A stretch of DNA of 64,000 nt from contig QBLS01000002.1 of the NCBI GenBank assembly GCA_003249015.1, positions 1-64,000 of the forward strand, read 5' to 3'. This document shows positions 55,769 through 63,911 of the stretch, one piece after another. Origin of the DNA: Pseudanabaena sp. GTDB lineage: Bacteria; Cyanobacteriota; Cyanobacteriia; Pseudanabaenales; Pseudanabaenaceae. Under the pieces are notes generated by a model. That model was not told where the DNA came from. It searched no databases and saw only the letters and a list, made by a program, of their open reading frames with translations. A program made the position numbers and the translations under genes. The stretch's first letter is position 1, and every line of letters begins with the position of its first letter.

Positions 55769-55844
55769 AAACAAGTCTAGTGTTTGAATTTGCACAAGCT
55801 ATCATATCAGACACTATATGTATAGCTAACGCTTTGCTGTAATT

Positions 55845-55961
55845 TATTGCTGTAGGCACTTGTATTAGGGCAAAATCAAAACCCAAGAAGCGAGTGGCGG
55901 CGCGAAGCGCCGCCACTCATCTTCTGGGTTTCAAGTCCTAACGAAAATGGATACAGCTATA
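55845..55961. mobile_element. MITE-like palindromic element, copy 4 (117 bp)
   Basis: It starts at TATTGCTGTAGGCACTTGTA, with one T where the others have A/G, and ends ATGGATACAGCTATA. The core GCGAGTGGCGGCGC-GAA-GCGCCGCCACTC is intact, with AAAACCC and GGGTTT flanks. Confidence 0.75.
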
Positions 55962-55987
55962 TTAATCCGCTAGGCATAAGTAAACTA

Positions 55988-56042
55988 AAAACCTAGAAAG
56001 CTGCCCCGCCCGCGTAGCGGGCGGGACAGCTTTCTAGGTTTT
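55988..56042. repeat. CCGCCCGC-GTA palindrome, 26-bp arms
   Basis: The arms 55988-56013 and 56017-56042 have one mismatch. It lies after the WecG-like gene (leftward) with AAAACC and GGTTTT edges. It probably terminates that gene. Confidence 0.88.
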
Positions 56043-56062
56043 GCTTTACCGCGCCATCAAAA

Positions 56063-56791
56063 TTAACGTTTCTGGTTTACTAGGGAATCTCTAGTGACAC
56101 ACCATACAAAATGCGGTAAGGACAACATTCTCCGCCATCGCCAAGGCTCTTGATAAAGTCTATATAGCCACTCAAGATGATTATCGGCAAGCCACTTGGG
56201 AGCGCGAATCTTTTTGCCAGACCAAATGTCAAAACTACCGCCTACCCCAATCCATACTGAGCTGGGACAAAGGTGACGGTATTTTTGAATCCATAACTCC
56301 TGACGCGGTACGCCTAAGCCCACTAAAATCAATTTCGGACATGAACTTTGCAATTGCTCGCATATCTGCTGCTCATTTTCTTCACCAAAATAGCCATGGT
56401 GCATTCCCGCGATCGTGATGTTAGACCATTGCTGCTGCCATTTGGCGGCAACAGTATCTACTACCCCAGGAGCGCCACCAATCAAAAATATTCGCCACTG
56501 TTGCTCGGCAGCTACTTGTACAACTTGCTCTGATAGTTCAATTCCAGGGCAACGATTTATATCTTCACCGCGCGATCGCAAATACAACACAATTCCTGAG
56601 CCATCGGGTACGACCAGCTCGGCTTTATGGATTACATTGGCTAGCTCTTGATTTTGACGCGCCTGCATGGTCATTTCTGCGTTGAGAGTCACTACATGAG
56701 CGCCTTGATTCTCTTTCAGCCTATTAGCAAGCCAGTCAACATAATTTTCCTGAATGTGAACAGGCATTCCTAGCACATTAAACTGACGCAA
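56063..56791 (-). CDS. WecG/TagA/CpsF-family glycosyltransferase
   Basis: A GT26 enzyme that adds a sugar to an undecaprenyl-linked acceptor in surface polysaccharide synthesis. GAHVVTLNAEMTMQARQN, LVVPDGSGIVLYLRSRG, IFLIGGAPGV and LVGLGVPRQELWIQKY are family blocks, and GVGGSFDIWSGKKIRAPKWL closes the core. The start appears to be TTG 56791, with GGAG about 10 nt upstream and FNVLGMPVHI matching homolog starts; ATG 56767 would cut into the domain. It uses the lipid carrier made by UppS. It stands alone between palindromes. Confidence 0.9.
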   Translation of the reverse strand: MRQFNVLGMPVHIQENYVDWLANRLKENQGAHVVTLNAEMTMQARQNQELANVIHKAELVVPDGSGIVLYLRSRGEDINRCPGIELSEQVVQVAAEQQWRIFLIGGAPGVVDTVAAKWQQQWSNITIAGMHHGYFGEENEQQICEQLQSSCPKLILVGLGVPRQELWIQKYRHLCPSSVWIGVGGSFDIWSGKKIRAPKWLADNHLEWLYRLYQEPWRWRRMLSLPHFVWCVTRDSLVNQKR

Positions 56792-56858
56792 GGGTTTTCT
56801 TCTCCAAACATATATCTACTGATAGTTATTTTATTGTGAAGTGTGGCTGTAATACCAA

Positions 56859-56921
56859 ATCAAAAAACCAGAAGAAGAGTGGCGGCGCGATGCGCCGCCA
56901 CTCTTCTTCTGGTTTTTTGAT
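56859..56921. repeat. 30-bp perfect palindrome with GAT tip
   Basis: The arms 56859-56888 and 56892-56921 are fully complementary around GAT. It contains the GAAGAAGAGTGGCGGCGC stem of the MITE core plus AAAAAACC/GGTTTTTT edges, without the TATAGC ends. Confidence 0.92.
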
Positions 56922-56950
56922 CGCGACCAAGGGGCTCAACATAATTAGAA

Positions 56951-57006
56951 CCTAGAACCATAGTTTGTCCCGACAGACACGCGGACAGAACAAACTTTTT
57001 GTTTTT
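56951..57006. repeat. Decayed palindrome after the radical SAM gene
   Basis: AGTTTGTCCCGAC..GCGGACAGAACAAACT no longer pairs fully. It belongs to the CCGCCCGC type by position and flanks. Confidence 0.5.
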
Positions 57007-57023
57007 AGTTTACTTATGCCTAG

Positions 57024-58628
57024 CTACTTAACCTCTTGCAGTTGTGGCTTGCTCTCGATTGCCTGAAGTACAGGTGGATTGGCTAGATAGTCCGCAAGCT
57101 GCGCTTCAATTTGTTCACGGACAATCGAGCGATATTCCAAGAAATGCTCACCCTGAGCGCAAACTGAGAGGTAACTAGTAACCACATTTGGATAGCGCTT
57201 CATAAGATCAAAGAGATTAATCCAGAACTGAAAACGGGTTTTGCGAACAAATCCCTGTCTCCAACATAAAATGAGTAAGGCTCTGATCGCAGTCCAATCG
57301 GTTCGCTTCTTGGCATCAGTCTTCTCCCGTTTGATTCGCTTATACGGTGATTCGCCCAAAATCAGGAAATGACGGTAGGTGCGATTGAGAAATACTAATG
57401 GATCGTATAGAGTCCAGAAAGCATGGACATATTCGGTAGCAATGTCTTCTAAGGGGCGAGTGGGCATGAAGTTCATTAGAGTAGTTTGATGCCCATTGCT
57501 ATTTTGGGTAATCATCCTTCCTTCTTTATTTAAACGATGCCATAAACCAGTGTCAGGCAGGGCTTGTAGCATACTAAAAAGAGCCGTAGGAACCGCAGTT
57601 TGTTCTACAAATTGGACAATGCGATCGCCTGCCCCTTTCTTCTCACCATCGAAGCCAATGATAAAGCCAGCCATCACTCGAATCCCTGCTCTAGCGATGT
57701 TAATCACCGATTCTGAAAGTGGATCGCGGTTGTTTTGGAACTTCTTGGTGAGAGCAAGACTATCGGTGTCAGGAGTTTCGATACCAAGGAAGACCGACCC
57801 AAAGTTGCATTCCACCATCATCTGCATCATTTCAGGATCTTGTGCAAGATCGACCGAGGCTTCCGTGGCAAAGGAGAAGGGATAGTTACGCTCTTTCATC
57901 CAAGGTTTTAACTCTTGCAGCATTACCTTCACATTGCGCTTGTTCCCAATAAAGTTGTCATCAACCATGAAAATGCTGCGTCGCCAGCCAAGATCATATA
58001 GACATTGAAGTTCTGCGAGAATCTGAGCAGGAGTCTTAGTGCGTGGCTTCCGTCCATACAGGATGATAATGTCGCAAAATTCACATTGAAACGGGCATCC
58101 ACGGGAAAACTGTACTGACATCTCAGCATAGCGGTTCATCTCTAATAGATCAAAGCGAGGAATCGGAGTTTCCGTAACTGCTGGTCTTTCACCATTGGCT
58201 CGTAAAATACCTCCGCGATCGCCTCTTTCAATCGCCTCAACAAACATTGGTAAAGTAATTTCCCCCTCATCAAGGATCAAGAAATCCGCTCCCGAAACTT
58301 TCGCTTCTTCGGGTAAAGCCGTGGGGTAAGGACCACCTACAGCAACTAATTTACCGCGTTTCTTTGCCTCTTGAATTTGAGCTAAAAAATCATCCTTTTG
58401 GACGATCATTGCGGAGAGAATTACCACTTCCGCCCATTCCCATTCAGCTTCAGTGATATCACGAATATTGCGATCGACAAGTTTAAATTCCCACGACTGA
58501 GGCAAAATTGCCGCAACTGTAACCATTCCTAGAGGCGGAAGCTGAGCCTTATAACCAACTAATTCAAGTGTTTTCTCAAACGACCAAAAACTCTTAGGAA
58601 ATAAAGGATAGACAAGTAAAACACGCAT
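57024..58628 (-). CDS. B12-binding-domain radical SAM protein
   Basis: An N-terminal cobalamin-binding Rossmann domain (residues 1-145, VLLVYPLFPKSFWSFEKTLE and VAVGGPYPTALPEEA) precedes the radical SAM core with Cys178-x3-Cys182-x2-Cys185 (GCPFQCEFC). A C-terminal DUF4070-like region follows. No DxHxxG motif is seen in the B12 domain, so cobalamin would bind base-off. The family includes hopanoid C2 methylase HpnP, but this sequence fits a wider cyanobacterial group of unknown product, so I do not call hpnP. At 534 residues it is complete. It depends on corrinoid and SAM. Confidence 0.88.
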   Translation of the reverse strand: MRVLLVYPLFPKSFWSFEKTLELVGYKAQLPPLGMVTVAAILPQSWEFKLVDRNIRDITEAEWEWAEVVILSAMIVQKDDFLAQIQEAKKRGKLVAVGGPYPTALPEEAKVSGADFLILDEGEITLPMFVEAIERGDRGGILRANGERPAVTETPIPRFDLLEMNRYAEMSVQFSRGCPFQCEFCDIIILYGRKPRTKTPAQILAELQCLYDLGWRRSIFMVDDNFIGNKRNVKVMLQELKPWMKERNYPFSFATEASVDLAQDPEMMQMMVECNFGSVFLGIETPDTDSLALTKKFQNNRDPLSESVINIARAGIRVMAGFIIGFDGEKKGAGDRIVQFVEQTAVPTALFSMLQALPDTGLWHRLNKEGRMITQNSNGHQTTLMNFMPTRPLEDIATEYVHAFWTLYDPLVFLNRTYRHFLILGESPYKRIKREKTDAKKRTDWTAIRALLILCWRQGFVRKTRFQFWINLFDLMKRYPNVVTSYLSVCAQGEHFLEYRSIVREQIEAQLADYLANPPVLQAIESKPQLQEVK

Positions 58629-58869
58629 TGTTTGTAGTTGGGGCTTGTTTTTAATTGATTATGAACTGCACTTATTATAGAGGGTGATGCAATGAGCCGC
58701 CTTGATACTTATAAAAAAACAGTAATTCTTATGGTAAAGCCGATTTTAGGGTTTTTAGCGCCCTTAAAAACTCATTTAGCAATTACATCTTGTTGGGCTT
58801 CAAAAATTCCTCTGGGTTTTAATTGAGCCTAAAGCACTGTAGTCGATCAAATCCAAACTAATAAAGACT

Positions 58870-60231
58870 TTAAAAGCCAAAGAACTTACCGACTATGCTA
58901 GTGAAGTTACTGATAAATTGAAAGTTCTTTTCCAATGGTGTCAGTTTCTTGGTCGGAGCAACAGCTTGGCGCAAAAACACACCTTTCCCAGAAAGTTGAT
59001 TATCAATCAACGACACCTTATTCCGAAAATATGGCCAGAATGTCTCTGTCCGAATGGTTGAATAGCCCAATCTACTATCAAATCCTATCAGTAAATGACT
59101 TTCTACACTCGTTTTTGCGGGAGACACTTCCATTGCATAGATTCCCCCATTTCCTTCCAGATATAATTTACCCGTTCCATAAAAAATAATATACCGATGC
59201 TGTCCTGTTAACCAGCTATGAAAGCTCCATATCCAGCGAGTTTTTAGCTGAATATCTCCAGATATACCAGTGATGAAAGCAGGGCGCATCACAATCCCTG
59301 GATGCTGTTGCAACTGAACTTCAGTGATGTAGTCACTTGCTTTTTTAGGAGACAAAACAACCGTTCCACCTTCAACTGTACTTTTAGTCGTAAATTCTGT
59401 TAGCTCCACTAGTCCCGATGCATAACTAATAAATGGAGCAGACCATCTCCAAAATAGTCGAGTTCGCTTAGTTAAGTTCCGATCATACTGATTCATGGAA
59501 TCCATTCGCATATACAAAGGATTAAACAAGTCAACTCTAATACTGACCGTTTTCTCTGCATTTTTATAAAAGATGTTTCCATCGGCTACAGGATCAGTTA
59601 ATTGAATGGGAGCAAACCTTTCAGCAAAATGAGCTATTCCAAAAAAACACCATGCTTTCCATAATGGAGAAGCAAATAAAACTAAGAGGATAGTACAAAA
59701 TATATATATCCAGTTCTCTTGAAAATTTATAATTAATAGTTTCCATATTCGATCCAATTGTTGTTCTGATTCTTCAAGTTGGAATTGTTTTTGGGATAGT
59801 TGAGCCTTAAGATCTCTTAATTGCTGTTCGCGTTCAATGTATTCTTTTTCTAGTTGTTGATATGCAGCTTTCTCTTTTCTTAAGAGTTCGCAATTAGCCT
59901 CTCTTTGCAACCTTATATCAAAACGATAAAACTCATACCAAGGAATCTCTTTAGTACATTCTGCTTCAATTCTCAAGTTAATATCCTGATTCAATCGGCT
60001 GATTCCCGACTTAAACTGAGGATTTGTATTGATCTCAAGCTGCTTAATATCCTCACCTATCCTATTGATAGCTTCCTGAATATCTTTCCCTGAAACTTGA
60101 TTCCAAAGATCTTGTCCAATTGGCTGAAGAATTGTATTTGCTGTAAATAGGGCTGTTAATATAGCAACAAATAGAATGATACTAACTGCTTTATTTGTCA
60201 GCCATAGAATGATCGCAAATATTAATTTCAT
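58870..60231 (-). CDS. Membrane protein with coiled coil and AIM24-like C-terminus
   Basis: A membrane helix at the N-terminus (MKLIFAIILWLTNKAVSIIL) is followed by a coiled coil with many Gln/Glu (LEKEYIEREQQLRDLKAQLSQKQFQLEESEQQ, about 125-165). A second helix (WIYIFCTILLVLFASPLW) comes before a beta-rich region. The latter (RYIIFYGTGKLYLEGNGGIY and AMEVSPA) recalls AIM24/TIGR00266 proteins, but weakly. The start is uncertain: ATG 60231 begins at the helix, and a TTG at 60336 adds 35 residues. No neighbour suggests a role, and I know no named homolog. Confidence 0.6.
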   Translation of the reverse strand: MKLIFAIILWLTNKAVSIILFVAILTALFTANTILQPIGQDLWNQVSGKDIQEAINRIGEDIKQLEINTNPQFKSGISRLNQDINLRIEAECTKEIPWYEFYRFDIRLQREANCELLRKEKAAYQQLEKEYIEREQQLRDLKAQLSQKQFQLEESEQQLDRIWKLLIINFQENWIYIFCTILLVLFASPLWKAWCFFGIAHFAERFAPIQLTDPVADGNIFYKNAEKTVSIRVDLFNPLYMRMDSMNQYDRNLTKRTRLFWRWSAPFISYASGLVELTEFTTKSTVEGGTVVLSPKKASDYITEVQLQQHPGIVMRPAFITGISGDIQLKTRWIWSFHSWLTGQHRYIIFYGTGKLYLEGNGGIYAMEVSPAKTSVESHLLIGFDSRLGYSTIRTETFWPYFRNKVSLIDNQLSGKGVFLRQAVAPTKKLTPLEKNFQFISNFTSIVGKFFGF

Positions 60232-60740
60232 GAAATATTGGGAGTCAAGAATCTTTCTGTTGATTCGATATGGTTGACTAAAAAAGGAGAAATCAGTCAG
60301 GGATTTATCTAAGTTTAGAACATTTGATAAGGTCAAGGGGCTTAAGAAACCATTTAAGAATTGTCTAGACCCCCCAGCCCATGCTCAAAAAAGGGGGGAT
60401 TTAAATTCTTCCCCTTTTTGAAGGCGGATTGAGGGAGATTTCTTAGGGGGGTGAACGTAAGCAGTAATTCTTAAATAGTGTCTAAAGTGTCTAAGTCCCT
60501 TATTCTATACTTGCCATAACTAAAACCCAAAGCTATCCTGTCCGCGTAGTGGGTAGCGTAGCTTTTGGTTTTAGCTTGGTTTTAGCTATGTTGAACTACT
60601 TAACTATTAAACTGCTGTAGCTTTATTTCAAGCTACCGATAGCGTCATATCTGTCAACTTTTAAGATCAAAACACTAAATATCAAAGTTTTGCGCTAAGC
60701 TTAAGTCTCTATATTAATGTTGTAGAGGCTCAAGTACTTT
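60232..60740. other. Gene-free 509-base divergent region before nrdJ
   Basis: It contains a CCCCCC..GGGGGG stem (60370-60398) inside a CCTTTTTGAAGG/GGATTGAGGG-type repeat like those scattered in cyanobacterial genomes. A decayed palindrome lies at 60521-60575 (AAAACCCAAAGCTATCCTGT facing GTAGCTTTTGGTTTTA). No cobalamin riboswitch could be recognised before nrdJ. The rest is AT-rich promoter space. Confidence 0.55.
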
Positions 60741-63044
60741 ATGGTGCTAGATTTCCCCCGTATTCAAAAAGAAGTCAGGTTTCCCGATAGCGCCCCTGCC
60801 GCATATCCCGTATTTTTCAGGACGTACAGTCGTAAGTACAATAACAAACGGGAAAGTTGGGCTGAAGTATGCGATCGCACACTTACAGGTTTAAAAAAGC
60901 TGGGCAAACTGACCCAAGAACAGGCTGACCTGATCGACAAGATGCAAAAGCAGCTCAAGTCCCTCACCTCTGGGCGTTGGCTGTGGGTCGGTGGTACAGA
61001 ATGGGTTGATCGCCCCGAAAATTTCTCAGGCTCCTACAACTGTACCAGCACCAATGTGATTGACTGGCGTGCCTTTGGCTTGATGATGGATCTCGCTATG
61101 CAAGGCTCTGGCACTGGCGGCGTATTAGAGCCGCAGTACATTAGCCAACTGCCCGTAATCCGTAACCAGTTGCAAGTAAGTGTGATCGGTGCGATCGGTG
61201 ATACTCCTGTCGAAAAACGCCGCCACAATACCGAAGTTGAATTTGACTATGCCAACAATGCCGTTAAATTCTATGTTGGCGATAGCCGTCAAGGTTGGGT
61301 CAAGTCCTATCAATCTTTGCTCGAACTCTCTAGTAACGAACAGTTTGATGCGACTAAGCCCGTCCAAATCACCGTTGATATCAGCGATGTTCGCCCCAGT
61401 GGTGAACCCCTCAAAGGTTTCGGCGGTATGGCAAATCCTGTCAAGTTGCCTACGCTCTACGATCGCTGTGCCAATATTTTAAATAAAGCGATCGGTCGTC
61501 AACTCACCTCCGTCGAGTGCTGCATCCTCATCGATGAAGCCGCAGTTTGTATCGTGGCAGGTAACATCCGAAGGTCGGCCGGCATGAGGCAATTCTCTTC
61601 AGAAGATGCTTTAGGTTCTGTGGCAAAGGATAATCTTTGGCAGCAAGACGAAGCTGGTAATTGGAGAATCGATCCTGAGCGTGATGCTTTGAGAATGGCA
61701 AATCACACAAGAGTATTCCATCGCAAACCCACTGAACAGGAATGTATTGATGCCGTTCGTAAGCAATATTATTCGGGTGAAGGTGCGATTCAATGGGCAG
61801 GTGAAGCGATCGCGCGTTCTAATGCTGACTTAATTACAACTCCTGAATTAAAGCGTGATTTCCTTGCTGCCTATGTGAAAGGAGAAGGCAAAGAATGGTT
61901 GCGATCGCAGCAGCCTGAAGTCTCTGAACGTGATTTAGAGCATAGACTACAGCGTTATGCCCTGAATCCATGCGGTGAGATTTTGGGAGCAGATTTCCAT
62001 TGCAATCTCTCGGAAGTGCATCTTAATCTGATTAATCCTAAGGATGAAAAAGAACAAGAAGCAGCATTTAAAGCAGGGGCTTTATCAGTTGCGTCACTTC
62101 TTAATCATCAATTCATCGAGAAGCGTTATCAATTTAGCCGTGATGTTGACCCAATTGTGGGCGTATCTTTCACAGGACTATTTGACTTCTTCGTTCATGC
62201 CTTTGGTGTGGAATGGTTGCGCTGGTTTGAGGCGGGTCGTCCTGACACTGTGCAGGGGCTAGACTTCAAAGAGAAGGAAGCCAATTATCTAAATCGCTGG
62301 CGTGAGATTGTACATCAGACGGTTTGGGAATATTGTGACACGCATGGCTTACGTCGCCCGAATCGTTGCACGACGACTCAACCCGCAGGAACGAAATCCT
62401 TGCTGACAGGTGCTTCCCCAGGGTGGCATCCTCCAAAGGCACAGCGCTTTATCCGTCGGATTACTTTCCGTAAGGAAGATCCTGTGGCACGGGCTTGCAT
62501 GGACTATGGCTATAGCATCATTCCTTCGCAATCAGACAAGGATGAGAATGGACAATTGTTGAATGATCCCTTTGATCCGAGATGTACGGAATGGCTGGTG
62601 GAGATTCCTGTGAGCGTGTCTTGGGCTGATCTTGATGGTGCTGACAAGGTGGACATCAGCAAATTTGATGTAATGGCTCAGTTTGATTTCTATATGCAGG
62701 TGCAGAAGCATTACACCCGTCATAATACTTCCGCAACCTTGGAGTTGCGTGAGGCGGAAATCGAGCCTTTAGGGAAGAAGATTTACGAAGCGATTCGTGA
62801 TGATGAGGGTTATATCTCGGCGGCGCTGTTGGCGCGTTTTGATGACCTGCAAACTTTCCCTCGCTTGCCCTTTGAGCCAATCGATAAGGCGACTTATGAG
62901 AAGCTCAGTGCTGAGGTGCTAGAACGTCGTAGGTCTGATGATTTTTACGCAAGTTTGTTGCGTTATGATTCGGGTGAGTTGATGGATGCGGGCCCTGCGG
63001 GTTGCGATTCTGATAAGTGTATGTTCCCCGAACAAAAGCCATAG
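60741..63044 (+). CDS. nrdJ: Adenosylcobalamin-dependent ribonucleotide reductase (class II)
   Basis: It reduces ribonucleoside triphosphates to deoxy forms using adenosylcobalamin to make the thiyl radical. It is the monomeric RTPR type. SGSYNCTSTNVID holds an active-site cysteine, LNPCGEILGADFHCNLSEV (near residue 410) the radical-site loop, and CTTTQPAGTKSLLTGASPG the phosphate site. The C-terminal redox pair is Cys755/Cys760 (GCDSDKCMF). The 767 residues are full length. It explains the need for the CobO-type adenosyltransferase at 10106. The start is ATG 60741. Confident. Confidence 0.95.
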   Translation: MVLDFPRIQKEVRFPDSAPAAYPVFFRTYSRKYNNKRESWAEVCDRTLTGLKKLGKLTQEQADLIDKMQKQLKSLTSGRWLWVGGTEWVDRPENFSGSYNCTSTNVIDWRAFGLMMDLAMQGSGTGGVLEPQYISQLPVIRNQLQVSVIGAIGDTPVEKRRHNTEVEFDYANNAVKFYVGDSRQGWVKSYQSLLELSSNEQFDATKPVQITVDISDVRPSGEPLKGFGGMANPVKLPTLYDRCANILNKAIGRQLTSVECCILIDEAAVCIVAGNIRRSAGMRQFSSEDALGSVAKDNLWQQDEAGNWRIDPERDALRMANHTRVFHRKPTEQECIDAVRKQYYSGEGAIQWAGEAIARSNADLITTPELKRDFLAAYVKGEGKEWLRSQQPEVSERDLEHRLQRYALNPCGEILGADFHCNLSEVHLNLINPKDEKEQEAAFKAGALSVASLLNHQFIEKRYQFSRDVDPIVGVSFTGLFDFFVHAFGVEWLRWFEAGRPDTVQGLDFKEKEANYLNRWREIVHQTVWEYCDTHGLRRPNRCTTTQPAGTKSLLTGASPGWHPPKAQRFIRRITFRKEDPVARACMDYGYSIIPSQSDKDENGQLLNDPFDPRCTEWLVEIPVSVSWADLDGADKVDISKFDVMAQFDFYMQVQKHYTRHNTSATLELREAEIEPLGKKIYEAIRDDEGYISAALLARFDDLQTFPRLPFEPIDKATYEKLSAEVLERRRSDDFYASLLRYDSGELMDAGPAGCDSDKCMFPEQKP

Positions 63045-63061
63045 ATCGCTTTAACATCAAG

Positions 63062-63104
63062 ATTTAGGTGATTAGGTAGAAATTTTCTTTCTAATCACCT
63101 AAAT
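63062..63104. terminator. Hairpin after nrdJ
   Basis: ATTTAGGTGATTAG (63062-63075) pairs perfectly with 63091-63104. It is 17 bases past the stop and unrelated to the AAACCC palindrome family. Confidence 0.7.
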
Positions 63105-63179
63105 TAGTAAAAGCTTGAATTCGGTTATAATCTAAAAATATGCTTTAAGAATGTATGCACAAGCAGGAAATATAAAGCT

Positions 63180-63446
63180 ATGCAAGCAATTCGGTTACAA
63201 CAAACTATAGAAAAAGACGGTGAAATTTATCTAAGCAATCTACCTGTTTTTCAAGGGCAACAGGTTGATGTAGTAGTTTCGCTTTCTCCTTTGCCTGAGA
63301 CTAAAAAAACTTTTACTGCTCGTCAATTACTGAATTCTGGCTTGATTGGTGTGTGGGAGAATCGTACTGATATTAAGGATAATTTGACCTACGCTCGTCA
63401 GTTGCGCGAACAATCTCAAGCAAAACGTTATGATCTTTTTGGATAG
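63180..63446 (+). CDS. Antitoxin of a PIN-type toxin-antitoxin pair
   Basis: An 88-residue protein whose N-terminus (MQAIRLQQTIEKDGEIYLSN and LPVFQGQQVDVVVSLSP) resembles swapped-hairpin, AbrB-like DNA-binding starts. The C-terminus (TARQLLNSGLIGVWENRTDI, YARQLREQSQAKRYDLFG) is the usual toxin-binding tail of cyanobacterial VapB-like antitoxins. It overlaps the PIN toxin by 17 bases. AGGA lies about 11 nt upstream of the ATG. Autoregulation is expected for the family but no operator was identified. Confidence 0.8.
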   Translation: MQAIRLQQTIEKDGEIYLSNLPVFQGQQVDVVVSLSPLPETKKTFTARQLLNSGLIGVWENRTDIKDNLTYARQLREQSQAKRYDLFG

Positions 63447-63816
63447 TGACATTATCATCGATTTTCTGCGAAGATATCCTCCTGCGATTAGTTGGTTAGA
63501 ATCTCTAGAGGATGAGAAAATTGCTTTATCTGGATATGTGGCAATGGAACTAATGCAGGGTTGTAATAACAAGATTGAATTGCAGCAAATCCAAAAATTG
63601 ATTGCTAATTTTGAAGTTGTCTGGGCGACAGCCGAAGCTTGTAATCAAGCTTTAGAAGTGTTTGCAGAGTACAACCTGAGTCATGGTCTTGGTTTGATTG
63701 ATGCTTTGATTGGTCAAACCTCTATCTCTTTAGGTGCACCGTTACATACGTTTAATGTCAAGCACTATGCAGTTATTCCAAATCTCACAACTGTGCAACC
63801 ATACAAAAGGCTGTAG
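63430..63816 (+). CDS. PIN-domain ribonuclease toxin (VapC-like)
   Basis: A 128-residue PIN protein. The acidic residues of the active site are Asp5 and Asp7 in MIFLDSDIIIDFLRR, Glu40 (SGYVAMELMQG) and Asp92 (HGLGLIDALIG); a late FNVKHYAVIP segment follows. VapC toxins cut tRNA or rRNA when freed from their antitoxin. It overlaps the antitoxin gene upstream, so the two are coupled. All catalytic positions look intact, so it may be active. It is likely a recent acquisition, as such pairs usually are; that is inference. Confidence 0.85.
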   Translation: MIFLDSDIIIDFLRRYPPAISWLESLEDEKIALSGYVAMELMQGCNNKIELQQIQKLIANFEVVWATAEACNQALEVFAEYNLSHGLGLIDALIGQTSISLGAPLHTFNVKHYAVIPNLTTVQPYKRL

Positions 63817-63911
63817 CAATTTGCGGTTAATATAGTTATTGATTGCAAATCTACTTTATGAATTTATATTTAATAAGTAATTATTCAAAAAAACAAATAT
63901 ATTTATAGACT

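Noticed and set aside
57024-58628. Hopanoid methylase HpnP
   Set aside because: Domain order fits, but the sequence looks like the broader cyanobacterial B12-radical SAM group and no hopanoid genes are nearby.
60580-60740. Cobalamin riboswitch before nrdJ
   Set aside because: No B12-box-like sequence or matching fold was recognised by eye; a covariance search would be needed to be certain.
551-63000. Many GCGATCGC octamers
   Set aside because: This is HIP1, a well-known cyanobacterial over-represented palindrome, used here only as a taxonomic clue.
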